This document shows positions 55,431-63,881 of a DNA stretch of 64,000 nt, piece by piece. The stretch comes from Janibacter sp. HTCC2649 (GTDB taxonomy: Bacteria; Actinomycetota; Actinomycetes; Actinomycetales; Dermatophilaceae). Each line of letters opens with the position of its first letter. The stretch's first letter is position 1. Under the pieces are notes generated by a model. It saw nothing but the letters and a program-made list of their open reading frames with translations, was not told the origin of the DNA and did no database searches. The translations under genes and the position numbers were made by a program. Location: positions 992,001-1,056,000 of the forward strand of contig NZ_CH672413.1 of NCBI RefSeq assembly GCF_000152705.1, in the 5' to 3' direction.

Positions 55431-58025
55431 ATGACTTCGCATCCGTTGGCCGAACGCGCACTGTCGTCCGTGACAACGGACGCCGACGAGTTGTATGCCG
55501 TGTTCTCGGCCTGGGCGGTCGAGTCCGGGATCGAGCTCTATCCCCACCAGGACGAGGCCGTCATCGAGGTGGTGTCGGGGCGGCACGTGGTGCTGGCGAC
55601 TCCGACCGGGTCCGGCAAGTCGTTGGTGGGTGTGGCGGCGCACTTTGCTGCGCTGGCTGGCGACCGGGTGAGCTTCTACACGGCGCCGATCAAGGCTTTG
55701 GTGAACGAGAAGTTCTTTGCGCTGTGCGACGTGTTCGGCGCGGAGAACGTGGGTTTGCTGACGGGTGATGCCGCGGTGAACGCGGACGCGCCCATCATCT
55801 GCTGCACTGCTGAGGTCTTGGCCAACATCGCTCTGCGAGAGGGCAGTTCGGCTGATGTCGGATTCGTCGTCATGGACGAGTTCCACTACTACGCCGACGG
55901 TCAGCGCGGCTGGGCGTGGCAGGTGCCGCTGCTCGAGCTGCCCCAGGCGCAGTTCCTGTTGATGTCGGCGACGTTGGGCGAGATGACCGAGATCCGCGAG
56001 GACCTCGTGCGTCGGACCGGGCGTGAGGTCGCGGTCGTGACGACGGCCGAACGACCGGTGCCGCTGTCCTTCACCTGGTCGCTCACTCCTTTGCCGGAGA
56101 TGATGGAGGAGATCGTCACGACGCACCAGGCTCCGGTCTACGTCGTGCACCCCACGCAGCAGCTCGCGGCGGAGCACGCGGCGTCGCTCACGACCCTGAA
56201 GCTCCTCACGTCGGAGGAGAAGCTGGCGATCGCCGAGCGACTGGCCCCGGTGCGCTTCGCTGCTGGGTTCGGCAAGACGCTCTCCTCGCTGCTGCGCAAG
56301 GGAATCGGCGTGCACCACGCCGGCCTCCTCCCCCGCTACCGCCGGATCGTGGAGCAGCTCGCCCAGGCCGGGCTGCTCAAGGTCATCGCCGGGACCGACA
56401 CCCTGGGCGTCGGCATCAACGTGCCGATCCGCACCGTGCTGTTCACCGGACTGGCCAAGTTCGACGGCCAGCGCGACCGGGTCTTCCGCTCGCGCGAGTT
56501 CCACCAGATCGCCGGTCGGGCCGGGCGCGCGGGCTACGACACGAGCGGTTCGGTGGTCGTCCAGGCACCGCCGCACATCATCGAGAACGAACGCAACATC
56601 GCCAAGGCCGGGGACGACCCCAAGAAGCTGCGCAAGGTCCAGCGCCGCAAGCCACCCGAGGGCTCGATCGTGTGGACCGAGCAGACCTTCGACAAGCTCG
56701 TGTCCAGCGAACCCGAGGCCCTGACCTCCAAGATGCGCATCGACAACTCGATGATCCTCGCGCTCATGGCCCGCCCCGGCGACCCCGTGGCTGCCCTGAG
56801 CCGACTCGTGCGCGACAACCACGAGAGCCTTCCCGGTCAGGCACGTCTGGCGCGGCGTGCGATCCGGCTGGGCCGTTCGCTCCTCGACTCGGGCGTCGTG
56901 GTGCGGTTGCCCGAGCCTGCCGCCGACGGGCGCACCGTCGATCTCACCGTCGACCTGCCGGCGGACTTCGCTCTCAACCAGCCGCTGGCGCACTTCGCCC
57001 TGGCCGTCCTGGATCTGCTCGACCCCGACTCCCCCACGCATGCCCTCGACGTCGTCTCGATCATCGAGTCCGTGCTCGACTCCCCCCGGCCCGTGCTCAG
57101 GGCGCAGCAGTGGACCGCCCGGGGCGAGCGCATCGCCGAGCTCAAGTCCGAGGGCGTCGAGTACGACGAGCGAACCGCCATCGTCGAGGAGATCACCTGG
57201 CCGCGCCCACTCCTCGAGATGTTGGAACCCGCCTACGAGACCTACCGGCAGACGCACCCCTGGCTCCCCGACGAGGCGCTCGACCCCAAGAGCATCGTCC
57301 GCGAGATGTGGGAGCAGGCGATGAGCTTTGGCGACCTCATCCGCCGCTACGGCCTGACCCGCTCCGAGGGCGTGGTGCTGCGCTACCTCTCAGACGCCTA
57401 CCGGACCTTGCGCCAAACCGTGCCCGAGGCACACCGCGACGAGGAGCTCGACACCCTCATCGAGTGGCTCGGCGAGACCATCCGCCAGACCGACTCCTCG
57501 CTCATCGACGAGTGGGCCGCACTGACTGATCCCGAGTCCGTGCGCAACGCCGCCGCCACGCACGGCGAAGCCCCGCCGCCTCCGCGCCCGATCACCGCCA
57601 ACGAGAGGGCCTTCCGCGCGATGGTCCGCCAGGCGATGTGGCGTCGGGTCGAGCTGGCCGACCGCGACAACGTCAACGCCCTGGCCCTGTTCGAGGCCGC
57701 GGCCGCCGCCATCCCCGAGGACGGCCGCGCTGCGGTCATGACCTATGGGGCCTGGGACGAGGCGCTCGCCGCCTACTGGGACGAGCACGGCTCCATAGGC
57801 CTCGACGGAGACGCCCGAAGCCCACAGCTCCTCCAGATCGAACCGGACAAGGCCGAAGTTCCCGGCCTCGACGACGAGACCGAGCACCGCATCTGGCGCG
57901 TCCGTCAGGTGCTTGCCGATCCGGCGGACGACCGCGACTGGGTCATCGAGGCCATCGCCGACCTGGACGCCAGCGACGCGGCTGGCGAGCTCGTCATGAC
58001 CGCCACCGCCCTCCGCCGCCTTTAG
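55431..58025 (+). CDS. Ski2-like DEAD/DEAH-box helicase with DUF3516
   Basis: 864 residues. Walker A is LATPTGSGKSLVG (about residue 55); motif II is VMDEFHYYADG, i.e. D-E-F-H; motif III LLMSATLGEM; motif VI QIAGRAGRAGYDT. The 400-residue C-terminal part is the DUF3516 region (PLLEMLEPAYETYRQTHPWL), as in actinobacterial Ski2/HelY-like helicases. The likely role is RNA or DNA unwinding in turnover or repair; the substrate is not established. GAGGAT precedes the ATG. Confidence 0.9.
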   Translation: MTSHPLAERALSSVTTDADELYAVFSAWAVESGIELYPHQDEAVIEVVSGRHVVLATPTGSGKSLVGVAAHFAALAGDRVSFYTAPIKALVNEKFFALCDVFGAENVGLLTGDAAVNADAPIICCTAEVLANIALREGSSADVGFVVMDEFHYYADGQRGWAWQVPLLELPQAQFLLMSATLGEMTEIREDLVRRTGREVAVVTTAERPVPLSFTWSLTPLPEMMEEIVTTHQAPVYVVHPTQQLAAEHAASLTTLKLLTSEEKLAIAERLAPVRFAAGFGKTLSSLLRKGIGVHHAGLLPRYRRIVEQLAQAGLLKVIAGTDTLGVGINVPIRTVLFTGLAKFDGQRDRVFRSREFHQIAGRAGRAGYDTSGSVVVQAPPHIIENERNIAKAGDDPKKLRKVQRRKPPEGSIVWTEQTFDKLVSSEPEALTSKMRIDNSMILALMARPGDPVAALSRLVRDNHESLPGQARLARRAIRLGRSLLDSGVVVRLPEPAADGRTVDLTVDLPADFALNQPLAHFALAVLDLLDPDSPTHALDVVSIIESVLDSPRPVLRAQQWTARGERIAELKSEGVEYDERTAIVEEITWPRPLLEMLEPAYETYRQTHPWLPDEALDPKSIVREMWEQAMSFGDLIRRYGLTRSEGVVLRYLSDAYRTLRQTVPEAHRDEELDTLIEWLGETIRQTDSSLIDEWAALTDPESVRNAAATHGEAPPPPRPITANERAFRAMVRQAMWRRVELADRDNVNALALFEAAAAAIPEDGRAAVMTYGAWDEALAAYWDEHGSIGLDGDARSPQLLQIEPDKAEVPGLDDETEHRIWRVRQVLADPADDRDWVIEAIADLDASDAAGELVMTATALRRL

Positions 58026-58054
58026 GCCCCAACCGCCCTGGTCTCCGCGGCTCA

Positions 58055-58155
58055 CGCAACTACGTCGATTCGCCACCATCCCATCCGCGCTACGCGCGCT
58101 GAGCGCGCTTCGCGCTCCCGCCAGGCCCAGCCAGCGGCGAATCGACGTAGTTGCG
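58055..58155. terminator. Large composite hairpin between convergent helicase and GNAT genes
   Basis: Perfect 20-bp arms 58055-58074 and 58136-58155 enclose a 61-base loop. Inside is a second hairpin GAGCGCG-CTT-CGCGCTC (58101-58117). It is larger than a normal terminator. Confidence 0.75.
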
Positions 58156-58187
58156 GTCGCTCTCGCGCGCCACTTTGCGGGTCGTCC

Positions 58188-59255
58188 CTAATTGCGGGGG
58201 TCGGGCTTCCGCACCAGGTTGTCGAGGCGTCTTGTCATGGTGATGTCGTCGCGCTCGTCGCCGTGGGCCACGCGGATGGCTCCGAGGACTCGACCGGACT
58301 CGTGGTAGCCGCAGGCCTCGTAGAACTTGGTCGTGCCGGTGCCGCTGCGCACGCCGAGGGTGAGGATCTCGACGCCGAGGTCGCGGGCCACGCGGTGCGT
58401 TCCGGCCATCAGGAGGCGACCGAGGTTGCGGCCCCGGGCCTCCGGGTCTGTCATGACCGTGTAGACCCAGCGGCCGTGCGAGAGAATGGGATTGGGACCC
58501 TCGGACAGGAAGGCGAGACCCAGGACGCGGTTGTTGGCGGCTGAGCGCTGGAGGACTGCGACCCGCATGCCGGCGGACATGTCCTGCTCGGCCGCAGAGA
58601 GTCGGGCGTCCACGGCGGCGCGGGGTGCGCCCGGCGTGAAGCCCACCGCTCCCCCGGCATCGTTGGTGCGGATCCACAGGTCGAGGATCTGCTCGCGGGT
58701 GGCGTCGTCGAACGACGTCACGGACTCCATCCGGGGAGCCTCGAAGACCGTCGACGGTGGCTCGTCCGGGAGGTCGTCATGCAGCACCCGCGTCCCCACC
58801 CGCTCGAAGCCGGAGCCCATCGCCGTCTTCACCGAGGGGGTGTTGATCTCCTTGACGAGCGCCCGGACGGGCAGCTCGGGCAGGTGCTCAACGGCGTGAG
58901 CTGCGGACGCCCGCGACATCTCCTTGCCGAACCCCCGCCCCTGGTGGTCGAACCCGAGCCGGTAGTAGAGATTGAGGAAGTGCGCATCCCCGTCGATCTG
59001 CTTTAGGCCGCACACCCCGACGACCGAGCCCGCCTCGCGATCCTGCGCCACCCAGAAGCCGAATTCCCGCTCGTCCCAATGCGTTCGGGTCGCCTCGAAG
59101 AACTCCTCGGCCGCTTCATCGGTGCTGGCCATGGCGTGCGGTGCGTGCCAGTACGTGCGCGAATCCCGGTGGAGGGCAACCCACTGGTCGCGGTCAGCGA
59201 CGGTCGGTGGACGGAGCGTCAGGCGAGCGGTCTCGACAACAGGAGCGAACGGCAT
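58188..59255 (-). CDS. Tandem-GNAT acetyltransferase
   Basis: 355 residues. Domain 1 (about 1-165) resembles RimJ/RimL type (ETARLTLRPPTVADRDQWVA, YRLGFDHQGRGFGKEMSRAS). Domain 2 (about 185-355) has MTDPEARGRNLGRLLMAG as acetyl-CoA loop. No substrate can be named. The ATG lies inside a GTATGCCG octamer and TAAGAT is 6 nt upstream. The upstream GNAT gene ends 10 bp away, so the promoter overlaps its last codons. Confidence 0.78.
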   Translation of the reverse strand: MPFAPVVETARLTLRPPTVADRDQWVALHRDSRTYWHAPHAMASTDEAAEEFFEATRTHWDEREFGFWVAQDREAGSVVGVCGLKQIDGDAHFLNLYYRLGFDHQGRGFGKEMSRASAAHAVEHLPELPVRALVKEINTPSVKTAMGSGFERVGTRVLHDDLPDEPPSTVFEAPRMESVTSFDDATREQILDLWIRTNDAGGAVGFTPGAPRAAVDARLSAAEQDMSAGMRVAVLQRSAANNRVLGLAFLSEGPNPILSHGRWVYTVMTDPEARGRNLGRLLMAGTHRVARDLGVEILTLGVRSGTGTTKFYEACGYHESGRVLGAIRVAHGDERDDITMTRRLDNLVRKPDPRN

Positions 59256-59261
59256 ACCCAG

Positions 59262-59267
59262 ATCTTA
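59262..59267 (-). promoter_or_regulatory. -10 box of a leaderless promoter (tandem GNAT)
   Basis: On the minus strand TAAGAT ends 6 nt before the ATG at 59255; it includes the stop region of the upstream GNAT gene. Confidence 0.5.
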
Positions 59268-59849
59268 TTGCAAACTATTCGCAATACGGCTGGGGACTTC
59301 CCAGTCAGAGGCGAGCAGGCCGTAGACCCACGAGTCGGACACGTCACCGTTGACGATGCAGTCCTGACGCAACGTCCCCTCACGCACGAATCCGAGCTTC
59401 TCCAGGACCCTCGCGGAGGCAACGTTGCGCGTGTCGGTCTCGGACTGGACCCGGTTGAGGTCCATCGTCGCGTAGGCCCACCGCAGGACAGCGCGGGCCG
59501 TCTCGGTTGCGTAGCCCTGCCCCCACGCCACCTCGGCGAAGCAGTAGCCCAACCCCGCACTCCGGAAGTCCGGGTTCCACCCGGTCAGGCCGCACCAGCC
59601 GAGGAAGGCCCCGTCGTCAAGCCGGTCGACGGCCAAACGCACCCCCGTGCCGTCCTCGGCCAGCTCGCGACATCTCTCGATGAACGCCTGCGCCCGATCG
59701 CGTTCGGTCCACGGCGGCGAATCCCAGAAGCGCAGGACGTGGGCATTGCTCTGCAGGGCGAACAGGGCCTCGGCGTCGTCGTCACGAAATGGGCGCAGCC
59801 GCAACCGTTCGGTGTGCAACGTGGGAGTGCGCAGGACGGTGCCAGCCAT
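59265..59849 (-). CDS. RimJ/RimL-type GNAT acetyltransferase
   Basis: 194 residues. The start TLHTERLRLRPFRDDDAEAL, the acetyl-CoA site GLGYCFAEVAWGQGYATETA and the end NVASARVLEKLGFVREGTLR are textbook RimJ/RimL-family features. These enzymes acetylate N-termini of proteins, antibiotics or small molecules; the target is unknown. It starts 3 bp after the hflX stop, so it is probably cotranscribed with hflX. Confidence 0.88.
   Translation of the reverse strand: MAGTVLRTPTLHTERLRLRPFRDDDAEALFALQSNAHVLRFWDSPPWTERDRAQAFIERCRELAEDGTGVRLAVDRLDDGAFLGWCGLTGWNPDFRSAGLGYCFAEVAWGQGYATETARAVLRWAYATMDLNRVQSETDTRNVASARVLEKLGFVREGTLRQDCIVNGDVSDSWVYGLLASDWEVPSRIANSLQ
59266..59286. promoter_or_regulatory. 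Inverted repeat TATTGC-N9-GCAATA overlapping the tandem-GNAT promoter
   Basis: A perfect 6-bp inverted repeat in a locally AT-rich stretch that also encodes the last residues of the upstream GNAT protein. It touches the -10 box and could be an operator. Confidence 0.4.
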
Positions 59850-59852
59850 CGA

Positions 59853-61334
59853 TCAGACCCGGTATGCCGCCAGCTCGGCTGCGAGGTCGGCGTTCACCCG
59901 AGCGGTGACGTGCGTTCCCTCGCTCACGTGCTCGCTCGCGAGGATCTCGCCCTCTTCGTGAAGCCGGCTGACGAGGTCACCGCGGTCATAAGGGACCAAC
60001 ACGTCGACGGAGATGTCCGGCTGGGGCAACTCGTCGGCGATGAGCGCCACCAGGGCGTCCATGCCAGCGCCCGTACGCGCCGAGACCACGATCACATGCT
60101 TCTCGTTGCGGCGCAGACGGTCGATCACCTCCGAGTCGGCGATGTCGGCCTTGTTGACGACGATGACCTCTTTGACGTCGGTCGCGTCGACATCGGCGAG
60201 CACGGAGCGCACGGCCGAGATCTGGCCCTCGGGGTCGGGGTGCGAGCCGTCGACGACGTGGAGGAGCAGGTCGGACTCGGCCACCTCCTCGAGGGTGGAC
60301 CGGAAGGCCTCGACGAGCTGGTGCGGCAGGTGACGGACGAAGCCGACGGTGTCGGTGAACGTGAACTCGCGCCCATCAGGGGTCTCGCTGCGACGCACCG
60401 TCGGGTCGAGGGTGGCGAAGAGCTGGTTCTGCACCAGCACGCCAGCACCGGTGAGCCGGTTGAGGATTGAGGACTTGCCGGCATTGGTGTAGCCGGCGAT
60501 CGCGACGCTGGGGATGGCGTTCGCGCGGCGCGAACCGCGTTTGGTGTCGCGGTGCGTCTTCATGCCGGCGATGTCGCGCTTGAGCTTCGCGACGCGCGTG
60601 TTGATGCGGCGGCGGTCGAGCTCGATCTTGGTCTCACCCGGACCACGCGAACCCATGCCCTGACCGCCGGCGGCCTGGCCACCGGCCTGACGGGACATCG
60701 ACTCACCCCAACCACGCAGACGCGGCAGGAGGTACTGCAACTGGGCCAGCTCAACCTGGGCCTTGCCCTCACGACTCTTGGCGTGCTGGGCGAAGATGTC
60801 GAGGATCAGGGCCGTGCGGTCGATGACCTTGACCTTGACGACGTCCTCGAGCGCACGGCGCTGCGATGGAGCCAGCTCGCTGTCGCAGATGACCGTGTCG
60901 GCACCCTCGTTGATGACGATCTCGCGCAGCTCCTCGGCCTTGCCCTTGCCGAGATAGGTCGCGGTGTCGGGCTTCTGCCGTCGCTGCATGACGCCCTCGA
61001 GCACCTCGGCCCCGGCCGTCTCGGCCAGGGCGGCGAGCTCGCGCAGGGAGTTCTCGGCGTCGACGATGGTGCCTTCGCACCAGACGCTCGCGAGGACGAC
61101 GCGCTCGAGCCGCAGCTGGCGGTACTCGACCTCGCTGATGTCCTCGAGCTCGGTCGAGAGGCCTTGGACGCGACGCAGCGCGGCGCGTTCCTCGCGCTCG
61201 AGCTGGTCCCCGTCGTAGAGGGCTGAAGGTGCGCTCTCGTCGCCATCGCCCTCGACCAGGAACCCGTCCTCGTCGAAGGCGTCGTCGGAGAGGGCGTCAG
61301 CTTGCCCAGAGAAGATGTGATGTCTCGCAGTCAT
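59853..61334 (-). CDS. hflX: Ribosome-associated GTPase HflX
   Basis: 493 residues. The HflX-specific N-terminal domain (about 70-270) includes GAEVLEGVMQRRQKPDTATYLGKGKAEEL and GMGSRGPGETKIELDRRRI. The G domain has IAGYTNAGKSSILNRLTGA, FTDTVGFVRHLPHQLVEAF and VVNKADIA. HflX splits stalled 70S ribosomes under heat or antibiotic stress. An acidic N-terminal extension of about 55 residues is actinobacterial in style. It is divergent from the methyltransferase gene with only 21 bp between start codons. Confidence 0.95.
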   Translation of the reverse strand: MTARHHIFSGQADALSDDAFDEDGFLVEGDGDESAPSALYDGDQLEREERAALRRVQGLSTELEDISEVEYRQLRLERVVLASVWCEGTIVDAENSLRELAALAETAGAEVLEGVMQRRQKPDTATYLGKGKAEELREIVINEGADTVICDSELAPSQRRALEDVVKVKVIDRTALILDIFAQHAKSREGKAQVELAQLQYLLPRLRGWGESMSRQAGGQAAGGQGMGSRGPGETKIELDRRRINTRVAKLKRDIAGMKTHRDTKRGSRRANAIPSVAIAGYTNAGKSSILNRLTGAGVLVQNQLFATLDPTVRRSETPDGREFTFTDTVGFVRHLPHQLVEAFRSTLEEVAESDLLLHVVDGSHPDPEGQISAVRSVLADVDATDVKEVIVVNKADIADSEVIDRLRRNEKHVIVVSARTGAGMDALVALIADELPQPDISVDVLVPYDRGDLVSRLHEEGEILASEHVSEGTHVTARVNADLAAELAAYRV

Positions 61335-61342
61335 GTTCCGTC

Positions 61343-61348
61343 TAGGGT
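61343..61348 (+). promoter_or_regulatory. -10 box of a leaderless promoter (methyltransferase)
   Basis: TAGGGT ends 7 nt before the ATG at 61356, and lies only 9 bp from the divergent hflX start. Confidence 0.55.
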
Positions 61349-61355
61349 CTCACCT

Positions 61356-61979
61356 ATGACCGACTCGGGGCGAACGGATTCGGGGGACCACTACTTCACG
61401 GCTTCTCCGGCGAGCCCGGATGAGCGCCGCCCACTGGCCGTCACGCTCGCCGGACGCAGCGTCACGGTCCAGGTTGCACCCGGGATCTTCAGCCCCGGCG
61501 GACTCGACAAGGGCACGGCCGTCCTCCTCGACGAGGTCCCCGATCCCCCACCTTCGGGCCGCTTCCTCGACATCGGCTGCGGCTGGGGCCCCATCGCCCT
61601 GACCCTCGGCCTGCTCTCCGAGCACGCCGAAGTCCTTGCGGTTGACGTCAACGAACGCAGTGTCGACCTCACCAACCGCAACGCCACCACCCTCGACCTC
61701 CCCCACGTCACGGCGGTGACCCCGGACGCGGTCGACAGCAACGCGACCTACGACCTCATCTGGTCCAACCCCCCGATCCGCATCGGCAAGGCCGCCCTCC
61801 ACGACCTCCTCCACCTCTGGCTCCCCCGCCTCGCCCCCGACGGCACGGCCTATCTCGTCGTCCAGCGCAACCTCGGGTCCGACAGCCTGCAGCGCTGGAT
61901 CGAGTCAGACCTGGGTATGCCGTGTGCCCGCTTCGCGACCAACAAGGGCTTCCGCGTCCTCAAGGTCGACAAGAGCTGA
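61356..61979 (+). CDS. RsmC/MTS-type class I methyltransferase
   Basis: 207 residues. SAM-binding motif I is FLDIGCGWGPIALTLGLL (about residues 64-81), motif II VLAVDVNERSVDLTNRNA, and the base-methylating motif IV is SNPPIRIGKAALHDLL. The length equals the catalytic half of RsmC, which methylates G1207 of 16S rRNA, so a small rRNA guanine-N2 methyltransferase is likely. It follows its start without a leader. A clear hairpin follows its stop. Confidence 0.88.
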   Translation: MTDSGRTDSGDHYFTASPASPDERRPLAVTLAGRSVTVQVAPGIFSPGGLDKGTAVLLDEVPDPPPSGRFLDIGCGWGPIALTLGLLSEHAEVLAVDVNERSVDLTNRNATTLDLPHVTAVTPDAVDSNATYDLIWSNPPIRIGKAALHDLLHLWLPRLAPDGTAYLVVQRNLGSDSLQRWIESDLGMPCARFATNKGFRVLKVDKS

Positions 61980-61986
61980 TCTCCTG

Positions 61987-62023
61987 TGTGCCTCGGAGCG
62001 GACATGGCCCGCTCCGAGGCACA
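61987..62023. terminator. Bidirectional hairpin terminator
   Basis: Perfect 15-bp arms 61987-62001 and 62009-62023 with a 7-base loop, between the convergent methyltransferase and gamma-glutamyltransferase genes. Confidence 0.85.
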
Positions 62024-62038
62024 CAAGAGACGGGTTGA

Positions 62039-63868
62039 TCACTCCTGCGGGTCGACGACCATCGCCGAGCCGCCACCGCGACGAGTCGGTTCGGCAGCCG
62101 CCGTCCACAGGGACGGGGTCAGGCTGCGGATGGCCGTTCCGTTGCCGATCACCGGAACGTCGCGCAACACGTGTCCCTTGGCCGTGAGTTCGGCACCGAT
62201 GGCGGTGCCGAAAATGGCGCGCTCCGCGTCCTCCGCGCCGTTGCGGGACGAGAGTCGCGGCGCGGCCACAGCGTCACCCACCGGCAGACCTCGGTCGACG
62301 ACGCCGGCGATGATCTGGGCGACGGTCGTGATGATCGTCGCGCCTCCGGGGCTGCCTGCGGTGAGCCAGGGCCTGCCGTCCTTGAGGATGATCGACGGGC
62401 TCATGGAGCTGCGCGGGCGCTTGCCAGCAGCTGGCAGGTTCGGGTCCGGCACTCCGGCCATGGTGGGCGCGAAGTTGAAGTCCGTGAGCTCATTGTTGAG
62501 CAGGAAGCCCCAGCCCGGCACCACCATGCCGGAGCCGCCGTACTGCTCGATCGTCAGCGTGTAGGTGACGACGTCGCCCCACTTGTCGGTGACGGTGAGC
62601 GACGTCGTCGAGTGTCCATCCCCGGGCAGGAGGGTGGTGCCAGCGGGCGTGCACTCGCCGTTGTAGCTGCCGTCGGGCGAGCCGAAGGGCACCGGTCGTG
62701 TCTGGGCCCTGTCCGGGTTGAACACGCACGAGCGCTCATCGGCGAACTCCTGTGAGGTGAGCTCACCTGTCGGCACGCCCGCGACGTCACCGACATAGCG
62801 GTTGCGGTCGGCGAAGGCCATGGCCGACGCCTCGCTGAACCAGTGCAGGTACTCCGCCTCCGAGAGGTCCGCCACGGCCGTGCCGGTGCGCTCCTCGAAC
62901 GCCTCGAGGAGGTTGAGGATCTCCGAGACGGCGATGCCGCCACTGCTCGGGGTGTCCATGCCGTAGACGTCGAGACCCTTGTGCTCGCTGTGCGTCGGTG
63001 CCTTGTGATTGACCTTGTATGCCGCGAGGTCGGCTGCCGTCAGCTGCCCCTTCGGGACCGTCACCCCGGGCGCCGTGGTGGGGTTCTGGACCTCCTTCAC
63101 GACGGCCGCACCCAAGCGACCCGTGTGCAAGGAGGCGATGCCGTGGGTGCGCAGTTCGCGATAGGCCTTGGCAAGGTCCGGGTTGCGCTGAACGCCGCCG
63201 ACGGGCACGGGCGCCCCACCCGGCAGGTAGATCGCGGCCGTCGCCGGGAACATCGCGAACCGCTTGGCGTTGCCGAGCGTGTCTGCGTAGAAGGTGTCGT
63301 CGACGACGAATCCCTTGCGGGCGATCTCCTCGGCCGGCTTGAGGATCTGGTTGAGACTCATCGTCCCGTAGGTCTTGAGGGCTTCGTCCCACGTCGCAGC
63401 CGTGCCCGGCGTACCCACGGACAGTCCGGAATTCACCACCGTGTCGAAGTTCATCGGCGAGCCATCCGGGTTGAGGAAGACCTTGTCGTGGAACGTCGCT
63501 GGTGCCGTCTCGCGCCCGTCCAACGTGCTGACCTTGCCCGTCTGCGCGTCGTAGTGGACGAAGAAACCACCCCCACCGATCCCCGAAGAGTACGGCTCCA
63601 CCGTCGCCACAGCCGCCGCCGTCGCCACCGCCGCATCAGCCGCCGTCCCACCTCTCTTGAGGATGTCGATGCCCACTTGCGACGCAATGGGATCCACGGA
63701 AGCAACTGCTCCCCCACCACCCGTCATCACCGGCACCTTGGGCAGCTCATGCCCCACAGGCGGCGGCCCGCTGAGCGTGGGTTGAGGAGCAGCCGTGGCA
63801 GGCACGGCAAGAGCCGCAGCCACACCACCTGCAGCAACAAGGGCGAGGACTGTCGTAGGAGTTCTCAT
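62039..63868 (-). CDS. ggt: Secreted gamma-glutamyltransferase
   Basis: 609 residues from the ATG at 63868, which exposes a signal peptide (about 1-28, ending ATAAP); an in-frame GTG/ATG upstream to 63943 would hide it. Ggt features: ASQVGIDILKRGGTAADAAVA, SSGIGGGGFFVHY, and the autocleavage/catalytic Thr in GDGHSTTSLTVTDKWGD (about residue 415), then SSMSPSIILKDGRPWLTAGSPGG. It hydrolyses or transfers gamma-glutamyl groups of glutathione-like or gamma-glutamyl compounds outside the membrane. Whether it feeds the gamma-glutamyl module at 6-13 kb is open. Confidence 0.94.
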   Translation of the reverse strand: MRTPTTVLALVAAGGVAAALAVPATAAPQPTLSGPPPVGHELPKVPVMTGGGGAVASVDPIASQVGIDILKRGGTAADAAVATAAAVATVEPYSSGIGGGGFFVHYDAQTGKVSTLDGRETAPATFHDKVFLNPDGSPMNFDTVVNSGLSVGTPGTAATWDEALKTYGTMSLNQILKPAEEIARKGFVVDDTFYADTLGNAKRFAMFPATAAIYLPGGAPVPVGGVQRNPDLAKAYRELRTHGIASLHTGRLGAAVVKEVQNPTTAPGVTVPKGQLTAADLAAYKVNHKAPTHSEHKGLDVYGMDTPSSGGIAVSEILNLLEAFEERTGTAVADLSEAEYLHWFSEASAMAFADRNRYVGDVAGVPTGELTSQEFADERSCVFNPDRAQTRPVPFGSPDGSYNGECTPAGTTLLPGDGHSTTSLTVTDKWGDVVTYTLTIEQYGGSGMVVPGWGFLLNNELTDFNFAPTMAGVPDPNLPAAGKRPRSSMSPSIILKDGRPWLTAGSPGGATIITTVAQIIAGVVDRGLPVGDAVAAPRLSSRNGAEDAERAIFGTAIGAELTAKGHVLRDVPVIGNGTAIRSLTPSLWTAAAEPTRRGGGSAMVVDPQE

Positions 63869-63875
63869 GTCATCG

Positions 63876-63881
63876 ACGCTA
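63876..63881 (-). promoter_or_regulatory. -10 box of a leaderless promoter (ggt)
   Basis: On the minus strand TAGCGT ends 7 nt before the ATG at 63868. Confidence 0.5.

Noticed and set aside
53428-57257. Long open frames of 668 (plus) and 622 (minus) codons
   Set aside because: They are antisense to the glucosidase and the Ski2-like helicase, both of which have complete family motifs.
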